Position numbers and translations under genes: made by a program. A stretch of DNA of 49,422 nucleotides, from contig NZ_PJPV01000053.1 of the NCBI RefSeq assembly GCF_002864045.1, positions 1-49,422 on the forward strand, written 5' to 3'. How positions within the stretch are numbered: position 1 is the first letter of the stretch; each line of letters opens with the position of its first letter. Origin of the DNA: Endozoicomonas acroporae (GTDB taxonomy: Bacteria; Pseudomonadota; Gammaproteobacteria; Pseudomonadales; Endozoicomonadaceae). Under the pieces are notes generated by a model, which was not told where the DNA came from, did not search any database, and saw only the letters and a list, made by a program, of their open reading frames with translations. Shown piece by piece: positions 1 through 9,500 of this stretch.

Positions 1-13
1 TATCGGGAGCATA

Positions 14-178
14 TAAGTAGCTAACCATATGGAATCATATATTTCTGACTCCTTGTTCAGGCACTCTGCTTCGTTACAACTCCGGTCACATAGCTACGGC
101 TATGCTCCCTCCGTTGTGCCTCGCATAGTACCTGCCCAAGTAGCCAGAAATATATGATTCCATATGGCCAGCTACTTA
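14..178. mobile_element. MITE-like inverted-repeat element, family A copy 1
   Basis: The ends are near-perfect inverted repeats of about 36 bp, starting TAAGTAGCTAACCATATGG on the left and ending with the complement (CTACTTA) on the right, with about three mismatches. There is no ORF inside. The core contains a segment (about 70-125, with ctccggtcacatagctacgg) whose reverse complement occurs in the second copy at 2945-3156. It is a non-autonomous element; no transposase is seen. Confidence 0.75.
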
Positions 179-482
179 CTCAATACTCCGCCGATCCCGC
201 GGCAATCATACAGAAATATAAGAGTGGCTGCTAATGCTTTTTCGGTCTTTACTGGTGTGTTCTGTCAGCTTTTTTAAGAGCTGGGTACCTGACTGGATTG
301 CCCAGAACCGGTGATGATGCTGGACATCCAGTCAGGGATATGTCCCGGGGCAGGGGGCTGGCAACGATACCTTCCACCCAGTGAGGTATCCCCGGGTTCT
401 GCAATTTTCCGGACAGCTTTTTGGTTAGTGGATCAGATTGGCCCAAACGTCAGTTTGTCTATCTGATCCGTAAACGCCTGAT
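179..482. other. Non-coding stretch with an 11-bp inverted repeat
   Basis: I see no convincing gene here. A 65-codon minus-strand frame (249-446) has no recognisable similarity or ribosome site. A perfect 11-bp inverted repeat, CCTGACTGGAT at 288-298 and ATCCAGTCAGG at 326-336, is separated by 27 nt and could be a folded RNA or part of an old element. Confidence 0.4.
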
Positions 483-1712
483 TCAACCGGATTGATTGGA
501 CTCCGCCAGCCATAAGGCAATTCTGGCAAACGGTGGCTCAGCCTTGTACTTATTGGCAGTCTCGCTTTTGAAGAACGTTCTGGTGAAATCATCACTGTCT
601 TTCAGGCCCTTAGCGGCAATCTCGTTGCTGAGTTCTTTCTTCTCGTCAGCCTGGCCATGGTTCAGTATGCTGTGTGCTTTGGCTAAATGTGTAAGATTCT
701 CCGGATTGATACCAAGTTTGGCAAATTCGTCCGCAAATATTGAATTTCTTGCGACAAATGAAACCAGCAAGGCTGCATCATTGGTCAGGGTAGCGCGGTT
801 GTCTGCACCCTGTCTGGCCAGTAATTGTTTCAGGTGATACGGTTGATTACCCTGCAGCAATTTAGTGATGCCTTCATTATTGCCCAGCATGTCGATCAGC
901 CCTGAGTCGGAGTCGAACAGCTGTTGTTGTAACGCCAGGATCTCTTTTGCCAAATTATCTGCACACAGCTTCTGCCGTGGGTAGATCAGGCTTCCTGTTA
1001 GCTTGCTGACTTGTTCCCGGTCGAATTGGTCAAAAGTTATTGACTCTTTGAAGTTACCGATTCCGGTATTGCCAGCGATCTGCATTTTGGCCATCCTTAA
1101 TGCATCTTTCAGTTGATCCTTTTGTTCCTTGTCAAAGTTTGCTTCCGAGAATTGGGAGTCAATAAAACTATTCATTAACTGATCCCGAAAAAAACTGAAA
1201 TTTTGCGATGTCATGCCATAGCCCGGAGGCAGGGTAATCGGATTATCGTTGTCCATGTCGGCGCTATCCTTTAACTTCTGGCAGTCATCCTGATTGTCAG
1301 GATTCTCATCCAGTTTGCTGTTAGCAAACGCTTTGAGGGAATTAATGTCATGGCAGTTGGTGAGGGTCAGGAGGATTTGAATGGCTTTGAGCTGGCTGGA
1401 CTCTTCAACCAGGATATCATCCAGATTAAAAGCACTGGTGAAATTTTTGCACATTAGTGCAATATCGCTAGCGTCTAGCCCTTCAGTATCTGGCTTTTCA
1501 GTACCTGTCTTTTCAGTTTCAGACTTTTTAGCATTCAGGATGGCCGATATATTCTCGTTGAATGTGTTCAATCGGGTTGCCAGAATTTCGGCTCCCGGCC
1601 GATTGTCGAAGCTGTCAGCTGTAAACTCAGGGACTGATTGTGCTGCTGGGGCCGGTTGTTCGGTTGATTGAGTTGATAAGGGTAATGGGACTTTTGCAGA
1701 TTCAACGTGCAT
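483..1712 (-). CDS. Hypothetical hydrophilic protein, 409 aa
   Basis: I do not recognise this protein. It is soluble and charged, with no signal peptide or membrane segment. The first 85 residues are low in complexity and rich in Pro, Ser, Thr and Glu, with a short repeat of the type EKTGTEKPDTEG at about 66-77; the rest looks helical. A disordered N-terminus followed by a helical body is common in secreted effectors, and many other genes here look host-directed, so an effector is a reasonable guess, but nothing in the sequence proves it. It is a single gene, separated by about 235 bp from the peroxidase gene upstream on the same strand. Ordinary base use and length support a real gene. Confidence 0.7.
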   Translation of the reverse strand: MHVESAKVPLPLSTQSTEQPAPAAQSVPEFTADSFDNRPGAEILATRLNTFNENISAILNAKKSETEKTGTEKPDTEGLDASDIALMCKNFTSAFNLDDILVEESSQLKAIQILLTLTNCHDINSLKAFANSKLDENPDNQDDCQKLKDSADMDNDNPITLPPGYGMTSQNFSFFRDQLMNSFIDSQFSEANFDKEQKDQLKDALRMAKMQIAGNTGIGNFKESITFDQFDREQVSKLTGSLIYPRQKLCADNLAKEILALQQQLFDSDSGLIDMLGNNEGITKLLQGNQPYHLKQLLARQGADNRATLTNDAALLVSFVARNSIFADEFAKLGINPENLTHLAKAHSILNHGQADEKKELSNEIAAKGLKDSDDFTRTFFKSETANKYKAEPPFARIALWLAESNQSG

Positions 1713-1905
1713 GTAACCACCTGTTTCGTAGGAGTTTTGTTGTTATGGCTTATTGTCAAAACTGGCAATGTTTTGGGCATAAACCGGTTGGTCTTTGTGT
1801 CCATCTGCCTGCGTTGCAGCAATCCGGACACTATCGTAGACCATTGACTACCGAATTAGTTTCATAAGTCGTGCGATTTGCTCAGTTGATTACCAGCATT
1901 AACCA

Positions 1906-1925
1906 AGCACCTCAGAAGAGGTGCT
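1906..1925 (-). terminator. Hairpin downstream of the peroxidase gene
   Basis: A perfect 8-bp stem (AGCACCTC / GAGGTGCT) with a 4-nt loop lies 22 bp beyond the stop of the DyP peroxidase gene. The T-run after it on the minus strand is weak (TTGGTT), so it is a likely but imperfect terminator. Confidence 0.55.
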
Positions 1926-1947
1926 GACAGTGGTTATTGATTGTCGC

Positions 1948-2874
1948 TCAATTATTCAATGCCAAAAATTCACGAGAGGGCGCAAAGAAGGCACAGCCAG
2001 TGACTGGTGTTGAAAAATTCATCAAATGATCATAGTGACCATGGGCATCGGCTTTAATCATCGCTTTCAGCATCAGATTAAAATGTTTTGGTGTCTTGCC
2101 ATAGGCAATAAAGAACAGGCCTGACTCCCTGGCGTCACCATAAGGCATACTATGGCGGAGAATCTCCATACTGTTGCCGTGTTCGTCTTTCAGGTTGACC
2201 CGTTTGATATGGGCTATGGGAGCCTTCTGTTCAGCACTGAACTCAATATTGTCCTCCTTGGTGCGCCCCATAATGGTTTCCTGATCTTTCAGCGGACACT
2301 GTTCCCACTCTTTTAAATGGTGAACATAGCGCTGGGTGTGGATATAGCTGCCCCCTGCAAACGGGCTATCTTCTTCCCCCACAAGCGCGACATCTGCACG
2401 GTGCTCACCTTCAGGGTTTTCAGTGCCATCGACAAATCCGGTCAGATCACGGCTGTCCAGATACCGGAAACCGCTGATGTCTTCCTGAACCTGCACGTTA
2501 TTGCCCAGCAGGCGAAGCACCTGGCCCATCAGCAGAAAATTGATGTCCTTTCGGTCTGAGCGAATGTGCAGCAGCAAGTCGCCGGGAGTTGCAGGCGCTT
2601 CCCGATCAGCGTCCTTGGTGGCCATAAAAGGGCGCAGAGCCCCGGGTTTGCTGCCGGAATAAAGCCGGTCCCAGGCAGCACTGCCAATACTGATGGTTGA
2701 GCTGAGCCTGGCATTGGGGTATTGCCTCGCCAGAGTTTCAGTAAGCTCTGGAATGCCGGAGAGCGTCTGGCGGATTTGCGATAGGCTGTCGCTGTCGTTT
2801 TCTTTGATCGTCAGTATCAGAAATTGAGCGTTGGTATTGGCATCCGGAGTGATGCCGGACTGAGGCGTTGGCAT
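1948..2874 (-). CDS. yfeX: DyP-type haem peroxidase, YfeX family
   Basis: A 308-residue dye-decolourising peroxidase that binds haem b and uses hydrogen peroxide to oxidise small substrates. The family motif GxxDG is present as GFVDGTENP at residues 146-154, with the distal Asp at 149. The likely proximal haem ligand is His222 (in AHIKR), and the conserved distal Arg is Arg240 (in RHSMPYG). Order and spacing fit the E. coli YfeX subgroup, which is about 300 residues. There is no signal peptide, so it should be cytoplasmic, or packaged in an encapsulin; no encapsulin gene is nearby. Family A element copy 2 lies just upstream (2945-3156), so the promoter lies close to or inside that element. 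Confidence 0.92.
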   Translation of the reverse strand: MPTPQSGITPDANTNAQFLILTIKENDSDSLSQIRQTLSGIPELTETLARQYPNARLSSTISIGSAAWDRLYSGSKPGALRPFMATKDADREAPATPGDLLLHIRSDRKDINFLLMGQVLRLLGNNVQVQEDISGFRYLDSRDLTGFVDGTENPEGEHRADVALVGEEDSPFAGGSYIHTQRYVHHLKEWEQCPLKDQETIMGRTKEDNIEFSAEQKAPIAHIKRVNLKDEHGNSMEILRHSMPYGDARESGLFFIAYGKTPKHFNLMLKAMIKADAHGHYDHLMNFSTPVTGCAFFAPSREFLALNN

Positions 2875-2944
2875 GGTCTTGAACCTTGAAAGTCTATGTA
2901 TCGAATAAAGTCGGTGTCTGGTTGTGGTGGACTGATCATTATAT

Positions 2945-3156
2945 TAAGTAGTTGGCCAAATGGAATCGTATATTTCTGGCTAAGTGGGCAGTTGCTATGC
3001 AAGGCGCAACGTAGGGAGCATAGCCGTAGCTATGTGACCGGAGTTGCAACGCCGCACGACTGCATGGATGCAGGAGATAGAGCAACGCAGGAGCAGTTGC
3101 CGGGAGTGACTGACAACTTAGTCAGAAATATATGATTTCATTTGGTTAACTACTTA
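2945..3156. mobile_element. MITE-like inverted-repeat element, family A copy 2
   Basis: It has the same ends as 14-178 (TAAGTAGTTGGCC on the left and CTACTTA on the right) around a longer core. The shared core segment is inverted relative to copy 1. It has no ORF. It separates the peroxidase gene from the SPRY/SOCS gene, and its ends carry A/T-rich stretches that could act as promoters in either direction. Confidence 0.75.
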
Positions 3157-3245
3157 CCACCACGGAGCATTGGTTACTGTCAGGGATCAATGTTGTATAG
3201 ACGTCAGGGTTAAATCATTTTGGTGATGAAAGCAGCCAGTGAAGA

Positions 3246-4148
3246 TTAGTCACTCTGCGGGTGAGTATTTTCATCAATGCTATCAAGGTCAGTTATTGAT
3301 TTGTCAGCAATGAGTTTTTTCAGTCCCGGAGAGGTAGGAAGGTGGTCGATCTGCTCTGCAAATTTCACCCGGTCTCTTAATGTCAGTTTTGACAGGTCTT
3401 GCAGCGAGAGAGGAGTGTTATTACAGCCTTTGTTATACGCGACCGAGATTTTTGCGCCCTCCCTAACAGCGGACACAGCCAGAAAAACGGTTTTATGCTT
3501 TAGTCCCGAAAACGCATCTCCCAAATATTCCCCGTTGGTTTTGAAGCCTATGGTTCCTGTAATCATATCTATTATGCAGCTTATCTTTTTGGGTACTTCA
3601 AATACCCCATCCACTTTGTCTTTGGGGTAATTGCCTATGGTTTGGCCGTTATGAATCAGTTTATTGTTATTTATGTCCCAGCCCCAGGAGGACTCTGTGC
3701 TACCAAGAAGATTGGTATAAAAGTTTGCATGTTTAGGAGCTTCTGCCAATGCAACCCCAATCACCGCATGAGATCCTCGCATCTCGGTCGACCATTTAAC
3801 ATCCAGAATATGCAAGCCTTTAGAAAAGCCGGTATCTGACATGGCAAGCTCGGTACTAAGCAAAGCAGGTTCACAATATAATTTTGATGGCACCCCATCG
3901 ATGATGCGAACATTGTGACTGCTTTTGTCCGGATCCCAGGTGGTGCAGATAGAGACACAGGTATACTTATTTCTTTCCATGTCTTCCAGACGTATGCCTG
4001 TAGGGCTGCACTTGGGCAATGGAACCATTTGCCTGACACTCCTTCCTTCCCGGCTGTTTCCGGTTGCTGCCTGTTGTCGGCAGGGAATATCTTGCAAACG
4101 CTTTGGCCAACACGGCAGACAATGTGAAAAAAGACTTTTCAGGTTCAC
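3246..4148 (-). CDS. SPSB-like protein: SPRY domain plus SOCS box
   Basis: The 300-residue protein resembles animal SPSB proteins, the substrate adaptors of Elongin-Cullin5 ubiquitin ligases. The SPRY domain spans about 71-243, beginning with WDPDKSSHNV and including GLHILDVKW (111-119), RGSHAVIGVALAEAP (124-138) and SSWGWDI (153-159). A SOCS-box-like tail follows at about 246-280: PLSLQDLSKLTLRDRV, then LPTSPGLKKLI. The BC-box Cys is Ser here (DLS for DLC), and the Cul5 part is partial. Residues 158-162 read DINNN, the very motif that animal SPSB proteins bind. The called start is GTG with no clear ribosome site; an in-frame ATG at residue 57 (about 3980) would still keep both domains. The family is typical of animals, so transfer from a host is likely. 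I infer it is delivered into host cells; no secretion signal is evident. Confidence 0.88.
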   Translation of the reverse strand: MNLKSLFSHCLPCWPKRLQDIPCRQQAATGNSREGRSVRQMVPLPKCSPTGIRLEDMERNKYTCVSICTTWDPDKSSHNVRIIDGVPSKLYCEPALLSTELAMSDTGFSKGLHILDVKWSTEMRGSHAVIGVALAEAPKHANFYTNLLGSTESSWGWDINNNKLIHNGQTIGNYPKDKVDGVFEVPKKISCIIDMITGTIGFKTNGEYLGDAFSGLKHKTVFLAVSAVREGAKISVAYNKGCNNTPLSLQDLSKLTLRDRVKFAEQIDHLPTSPGLKKLIADKSITDLDSIDENTHPQSD

Positions 4149-4332
4149 GAATTGATTCTTACAGTTGCAAATTACTAATCAGTCAGACAGCTTTAGAATG
4201 AAAAAGTTCTTATTCTTACTGCTATGGGAGAAAATGGTGTAAGTGATGAACGTGAATGATTACTTATTTCTGTTCATAAAGACGCTCTATAAAATACTCC
4301 CTTGTGATTAAGGCGCAGAAGGAGTTGACCCC

Positions 4333-5673
4333 TTGCTATCGGCTTCGGCAACTTATCAGCGGGTGTGGCATTTTGCCTGGCCTGCCATTATTTCCAATAT
4401 TTCGGTACCGCTGCTGGGGTTGGTGGATGCGGCTGTCCTTGGTCATCTCTCTGCACCGGAATATCTGGGTGGTGTTGCCGTTGCGGCAACCATGTTCAGC
4501 ATGATTTTCTGGGCTTTCGGTTTTCTGAGAATGGGGACCACCGGGCTGGTTGCCCAGGCAAAGGGCCGCAATGACCGTTACGCCCTGAGAAAGTGGCTGT
4601 TACAGTCGGTGGTTTTTGCCGCTCTCACAGGCTTGCTGCTGATTCTCTGCTCCCCGTTGATTTTACAATTGGCGTTGCCTTTATTTGCCGCCAGTGATGT
4701 GGTGGCGAGGCAGGCTGAAATCTACTTTCAGATCCGGATATTGTCGGCACCAGCCGTATTGGTTAACTATGCGTTGATTGGTTGGCTGATAGGAATGCAG
4801 ATGCCGAAGGGGCCGTTGTTTATCCTGGTTGTGGGTAATGCCGTCAATATTGTGCTGGACCTGTTGCTGGTCCTTGGTCTGGGCTGGGCAACCCAGGGTG
4901 CCGCGTTGGCAACGGTGATTGCTGACTATCTGGCGCTGGCTCTTGGGTTGTTGCTGGTGAGGCGAATTCTGGCCGGTGATGATGGCCAGTTCAGTACTGA
5001 CATGGTGTTTGATATGGCTGCGTTTCGTCGGCTGATCATGCTCAATCGCCACCTGTTTGTCCGCACATTGTGTCTGTTATCAGTACAGGCATTTTTTACC
5101 GCCCGGGGCGCTCGCCTGGGGGATGAAGTGCTCGCTGCCAATGCGCTGCTGATGAATCTGATGGTGCTGATTTCCAATGGCCTGGATGGATTCGCTCACG
5201 CAGCAGAAGCCTTGACCGGTGAGTCCATTGGCAAAGGTGATCGCCGACAGTTTCATCAGATAGTCCGGGTAACCGGCTGGTGTTCCCTGATCTGTGGCGG
5301 GCTGTTCTGTCTGTTGCTTGGCCTTGGCGGGCAGGCTTTGCTGGGTTGGTTGACCAATATTCCGGAGGTTGCAGAACAAGCCTCTGTTTACCTGCCCTGG
5401 CTGGTAGCCATGCCGCTGATTGCCGTTTGGTGTTTCTGGCTGGATGGCGTCTTTATTGGCGCGGTCAGAACCGATATGATGCAGAACACGATGCTGATTG
5501 CCACGGTTCTGGTGTTTCTCCCGGTCTGGTTCCTGTTTCGTGATATGGGAAATCAGGGCTTGTGGCTTGCTTACACGGTTTTTATGGCCGCCCGGGGCCT
5601 GGGCCTGATCTGGGTGTATCGCCATTTTAGTAACAACGATGTCTGGTTTGCAGCCCGACATGACCTTTTATGA
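4333..5673 (+). CDS. dinF: MATE family efflux transporter, DinF-like
   Basis: A 446-residue integral membrane protein with about 12 hydrophobic segments in two halves, typical in length for MATE (multidrug and toxin extrusion) transporters, which export cationic compounds in exchange for Na+ or H+. The N-terminus (FAWPAIISNISVPLLGLVDAA) matches the usual first helix, and a long hydrophobic C-half follows. The start is TTG at 4333, preceded by AGAAGGAG (4316-4323) about 9 nt upstream; no in-frame ATG fits better. The tusA-like gene follows after 32 bp on the same strand, so the two may be co-transcribed. The substrate cannot be told from sequence; the DinF subfamily is my best guess. Confidence 0.9.
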   Translation: MLSASATYQRVWHFAWPAIISNISVPLLGLVDAAVLGHLSAPEYLGGVAVAATMFSMIFWAFGFLRMGTTGLVAQAKGRNDRYALRKWLLQSVVFAALTGLLLILCSPLILQLALPLFAASDVVARQAEIYFQIRILSAPAVLVNYALIGWLIGMQMPKGPLFILVVGNAVNIVLDLLLVLGLGWATQGAALATVIADYLALALGLLLVRRILAGDDGQFSTDMVFDMAAFRRLIMLNRHLFVRTLCLLSVQAFFTARGARLGDEVLAANALLMNLMVLISNGLDGFAHAAEALTGESIGKGDRRQFHQIVRVTGWCSLICGGLFCLLLGLGGQALLGWLTNIPEVAEQASVYLPWLVAMPLIAVWCFWLDGVFIGAVRTDMMQNTMLIATVLVFLPVWFLFRDMGNQGLWLAYTVFMAARGLGLIWVYRHFSNNDVWFAARHDLL

Positions 5674-5705
5674 GGAGCTGGTTTGAAAGACTGGTTTAAC
5701 GTTTG

Positions 5706-5984
5706 ATGTCAGACATGTTGCTTGAAGAGAACGCTGGCACTATTGAAGTGCAGCATGAGCTGGATACCTGTGGCCTGTTTTGTCCGGAGCCGGTGATGCT
5801 GCTGCACAATAAAATCAGGGATATGGCTTCCGGTGAGGTGGTTCGGGTTCTGGCGACTGACCCTTCCACTAAACGTGATATCCCCAGGTTCTGTAATTTT
5901 CTGGAGCACCAGCTTCTTCAGCATCAAGAGACAGATGCTGTTTTTTCTTACTGGATCAGAAAGAAAAAGGTGGAACGGGTTTAA
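5706..5984 (+). CDS. tusA: TusA-family sulfur carrier protein
   Basis: A 92-residue protein of the TusA/YedF/SirA family. These small cytoplasmic proteins carry a persulfide on a conserved Cys, and TusA passes it to the TusBCDE relay for tRNA 2-thiouridine synthesis. The signature LDTCGLFCPEPVM is at about residues 19-31, with the CPxP cysteine, followed by GEVVRVLATDPSTKRDIPRF, the conserved strand and DPxxxxDI helix. I chose the ATG at 5706 rather than the TTG one codon upstream. It follows the MATE gene by 32 bp. It may be a TusA paralogue and not the tRNA-thiolation TusA itself. Confidence 0.88.
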   Translation: MSDMLLEENAGTIEVQHELDTCGLFCPEPVMLLHNKIRDMASGEVVRVLATDPSTKRDIPRFCNFLEHQLLQHQETDAVFSYWIRKKKVERV

Positions 5985-5990
5985 GGCGCT

Positions 5991-6163
5991 GTCCTGAAAT
6001 AATTTCCACATTTCTGAGTTTCAAAACTACGTTCGCCCTGAGTGCTGAGCTTGTCGAAGCATCGAAGGGCGTGAACTCCGGCCTCATGTATTGTGCCAAT
6101 CACCCTTCGACAAGCTCAGGATGAACGGAGATCGAGTTCAAAATGTGGAAATTATTTCGGGAC
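5991..6163. mobile_element. MITE, family B, 173 bp
   Basis: Terminal inverted repeats of 23 bp with one mismatch: left GTCCTGAAATAATTTCCACA..., right the complement ending TTATTTCGGGAC. The core holds the REP-like sequence gagcttgtcgaag and its complement cttcgacaagctcagg. It shares its core (aactccgg, atcacccttcgac, tgaacggagatcg) with the element inside CRISPR array 1, but the ends differ. It has no ORF. It lies 6 bp after tusA and may also end its transcription. Confidence 0.75.
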
Positions 6164-6214
6164 TTCCTAAGTGCCCCTTGAAAATATCAAAGGGCGGCAT
6201 GGGATCGGAAAGGC

Positions 6215-6499
6215 TTAAGCCATTGCAGCCATATCTTCAGGCAATGGCGTCAGACTATTTATCAGCGCGTCAGCAGCACTGCTGGCGGCGGATTTTTCGC
6301 CGTCTTGATAATGCTCTCTAACCATGGCATCACTGCGCTCCAGACCCATTGCCAGGGCAGTGCTATCTGAGAGTGCTGGATTGTCTGCCTGCGCCTGTGT
6401 TTTCAGTGATAAAACCTGGGCAGCTTTCAAATAAGACTTCAGGTGTTCCTCCGAGTGGTGCGTGATGATTGAAGCCAGCACCATTGCTTTTGTGGTCAT
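6215..6499 (-). CDS. Small hypothetical protein, 94 aa
   Basis: I do not recognise it. It is a soluble, Ala-rich, probably helical protein with no signal peptide and no known motif. It lies 40 bp downstream of the giant repeat protein gene on the same strand, so it could be the second gene of that operon. The ribosome site is weak (CTGAG just before ATG). The frame is free of stops and has normal codon use, but it is short. Confidence 0.5.
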   Translation of the reverse strand: MTTKAMVLASIITHHSEEHLKSYLKAAQVLSLKTQAQADNPALSDSTALAMGLERSDAMVREHYQDGEKSAASSAADALINSLTPLPEDMAAMA

Positions 6500-6539
6500 C
6501 TCAGATACAGGGTGGGATCATCAAGCAAAATGATTTTTT

Positions 6540-9500
6540 TTAAAAATATTGACTTGCAAAGACTGCGCATCCGTCAGGAGAATCACTGATAAAGGCATTT
6601 TCTCGTTTAAACAGTAAACAATCCAGTACACTGTCTTCGGAGCGGCATTGTTCAAACCATGAGCCTAAAGCCTTACGCAGATTGCTGCCTTCAGGAAAAT
6701 TCTTAAGGTATTCCAGTACCTGATCTTTATCGATCTGTCGTTCATTAACAGGCTGGCCGGTGATACAGCAGTGTGCCAGGAAGAAAAAATGGATTTGAGA
6801 TTTCTGAAATGAGCACCTGAGGGTTTGGATGGATTGCCATACCTGCGCTGCCGACACTTTTTGATGGTCAATTGGCAGTTCAAGCTGCATAGCTATGAAT
6901 TGCAGAATACATTGCAAACGACGTTGCTCTTCTTTGACCGGTACGCTGTTTAAGATTTGCCAGGCCTGGTGAATGATCTCCCTGGCCTCTTTGATGGCAT
7001 TGTACCGTTGAGATTGAACCAACCTTTGTATCAGGTATTCGGCTTGCTTTAACGAATAATTCCCGAGGGATTTATTAAACGCTGATAATACTTTCTGGTT
7101 ATCCAGATAGCTGCCATTCAATGCTCTGTCATTCAATGCCAGCAGAGCATAAAAAATAGCGTTTTCGAACAACCAGCCACCGCGTTGAAAGTCCTTGATC
7201 ACCTCATCCGGTGTAACCGGCTGGCCAGCTAATGGAAGGCCTTTCAGGCAACATTCCGCTTTGAAGCGCACTAACCCCAGTTTGCCTTCCGGATTATCCG
7301 GGAAAGCTGTAACGACCAGATCCGGTGTGAGCTGCTCGCCATTTAACGGCAGGCTCCTGAGACAACAATCTGCTTTGAAGCGTGCTATGCCCAGTTTACC
7401 TTCCGGGCTATTCGGGAAACCCTGAACCACCTCATCCGGTGTGACCTGCCTGCCATTCAATGGCACGCCCCTCAGGCAGCATTCTGCTTTAAAATGCGTT
7501 AACCCCAGCTTGCCTTCCGGGCTATCCGGGAATTTCTTGACCACCGCCTCCGGTGTAACCCGCCGACCACTTAACGCCAGGCCCTTCAGGCAACATTCTG
7601 CGGTAAAGCGTGCTAACTCAAGTTTGCCTTCCGGGCTATCCGGGAAAGCCTTAACCACTGCCTCCGGGGAGACCAGCCGACCATTTAACGTCAGCCCCTT
7701 CAGGCAACATTGCTCTTTAAAGCGCGCCAGCGCCATTGTTGCTCTGGTGGTCTGAAAACCCTGAACTACCGCCTCCGGTGTGACTGGCAGGCCATTGAGC
7801 ATCAGGCCCCTCAGGCAACATTCCGCTTTGAAGAATACCAGCCCCAGTATGCTTTTCGGACTATCGGGGAAATCCCTGGCCGCCTCATCCGGCGTGACCT
7901 GTCGGCCATTCAACAGCAGGTTCTTCAGGCAGCATGTGGTTTTGAAGCGTGCTCTTGCCAATTTGCCTTCCTGAGTATCCGGGAAACCCTTAATCACCAG
8001 GTCCGGTGTGACCTGTCGACCATTCAACTGCAGGCCTGCCAGACAACATTGTTCCTTAAAGCGCGCGAGCTCCAGAGTTGCTCTGGCTGCCTGATAATCC
8101 TTGACTACCGTTTCCGGCGTGACCGGCTGGCCATTCAACGAAAGGTTTTTCAGGCAACATTCCGCTTTGAAGCGAGCCATTGCCAGTTTGCCTTTCGGGC
8201 TATCAGGGTAAGCCCCGGCCACTTCATCCGGCGTGACCGGCAGGCCATTGAGCAACAGGCCCCTCAGACAACATTGTTCTTTGAAGAGCGCGAGCTCCAG
8301 TATTGCTCTAACTGCCTGATAATCACTGACTACCTCATCCGGCGTGATCGGCTGGCCATGTAACGGAAGGCCCCTGAGGCAACATTCCGCCTTGAAGCGT
8401 GCAGGCTCCAATGTTGCTCTGGTTGCACGATAATCCCTGGCTACCGTCTCCGGTGTCACCTGCTGGCCATTCAATGGCAGCCCCTCCAGGCAACATTCCT
8501 CTTTGAAGCGCGCTATCCCCAGCCTGCCTTCCGGACTATCCGGGAAACCCTTGACCGCCGCATCCGGTGAGACCTGCTGGCCATTCAACGCCAGGCTTTT
8601 CAGACAACAGTCTGCTTTGAAGCGCGCCAGCTCCAGTGTTGCCCCGACCGCCAGATATTCCCTGACCACCGTATCTGGTGCGACCTGCTGGTCGTTTAAC
8701 GGAAGGCCTTTCAGGCAACATTCCGCTTTGAAGCGCGCCAGCTCCAGTGGAGCCCTCGCCGTCTGATAATCCATAACCACCTCATCCGGTGTCACCAGCT
8801 GGCCATTTAGCGGCAGTTTTTGCAGGCAACATTCTGCTTTGAAGCGGGCCAGCTCCAGTGGTGTACCGGCTGCCAGAAAATCCTTAACCACTGCATCCGG
8901 TGTGATCTGCTGGCCATTCAATGCCAGACCTTTGAGGCAGCAGTGTTGCTTAAAGTGCGCTAGCTCCAGTATTGCCCTGATCGCCTGATAACCCTTAACC
9001 ACCTCATCTGGTGTGACCTGCTGGCCATTTAACGGAAGGTTCCTCTGGCAACATTCCCCCTTGAAGCGCGCCAGCTCCAGTTTTGCCCTGATTGCCTGAT
9101 AATCCCTGGCCACCGCATCCGGTGTGACCTGCTGGCCGCACAACGCCAGGCCCCTCAGGCAACATTCTGCCTTAAAGCGCGCTATCCCGAGCCTGCCTTC
9201 CGGACTGTCCGGAAAAGCCTTGACCACCGAATCCGGTGTGACCTTCTGGCCGAACAACGCCAGGTCCTCCAGACAACAATGTTGCCTGAAGCGTGCCAGC
9301 TCCAATGCTGCCCCGATTGCTCGAAAATTCTGAACCACCGTCTCCGGTGCGACCCGCTGGCCATTCAACAGCAGGCCCTTCAGGCAACATTCCGATTTGA
9401 AGCGTGCTATCGCTAGTTTGTACTTATGATTTTGACCTGGCTTGCGGTTGAATTCCCGAATGACCTGGTCCGGGGTGACTTTTTTATCATCATAAAGAAT

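Noticed and set aside
7195..8766. Plus-strand frames opposite the giant repeat gene (for example rich in PFRQHSALKRA)
   Set aside because: They are antisense shadows of the 111-bp repeat; the minus strand gives one unbroken 1097-residue frame with conserved paralogues.
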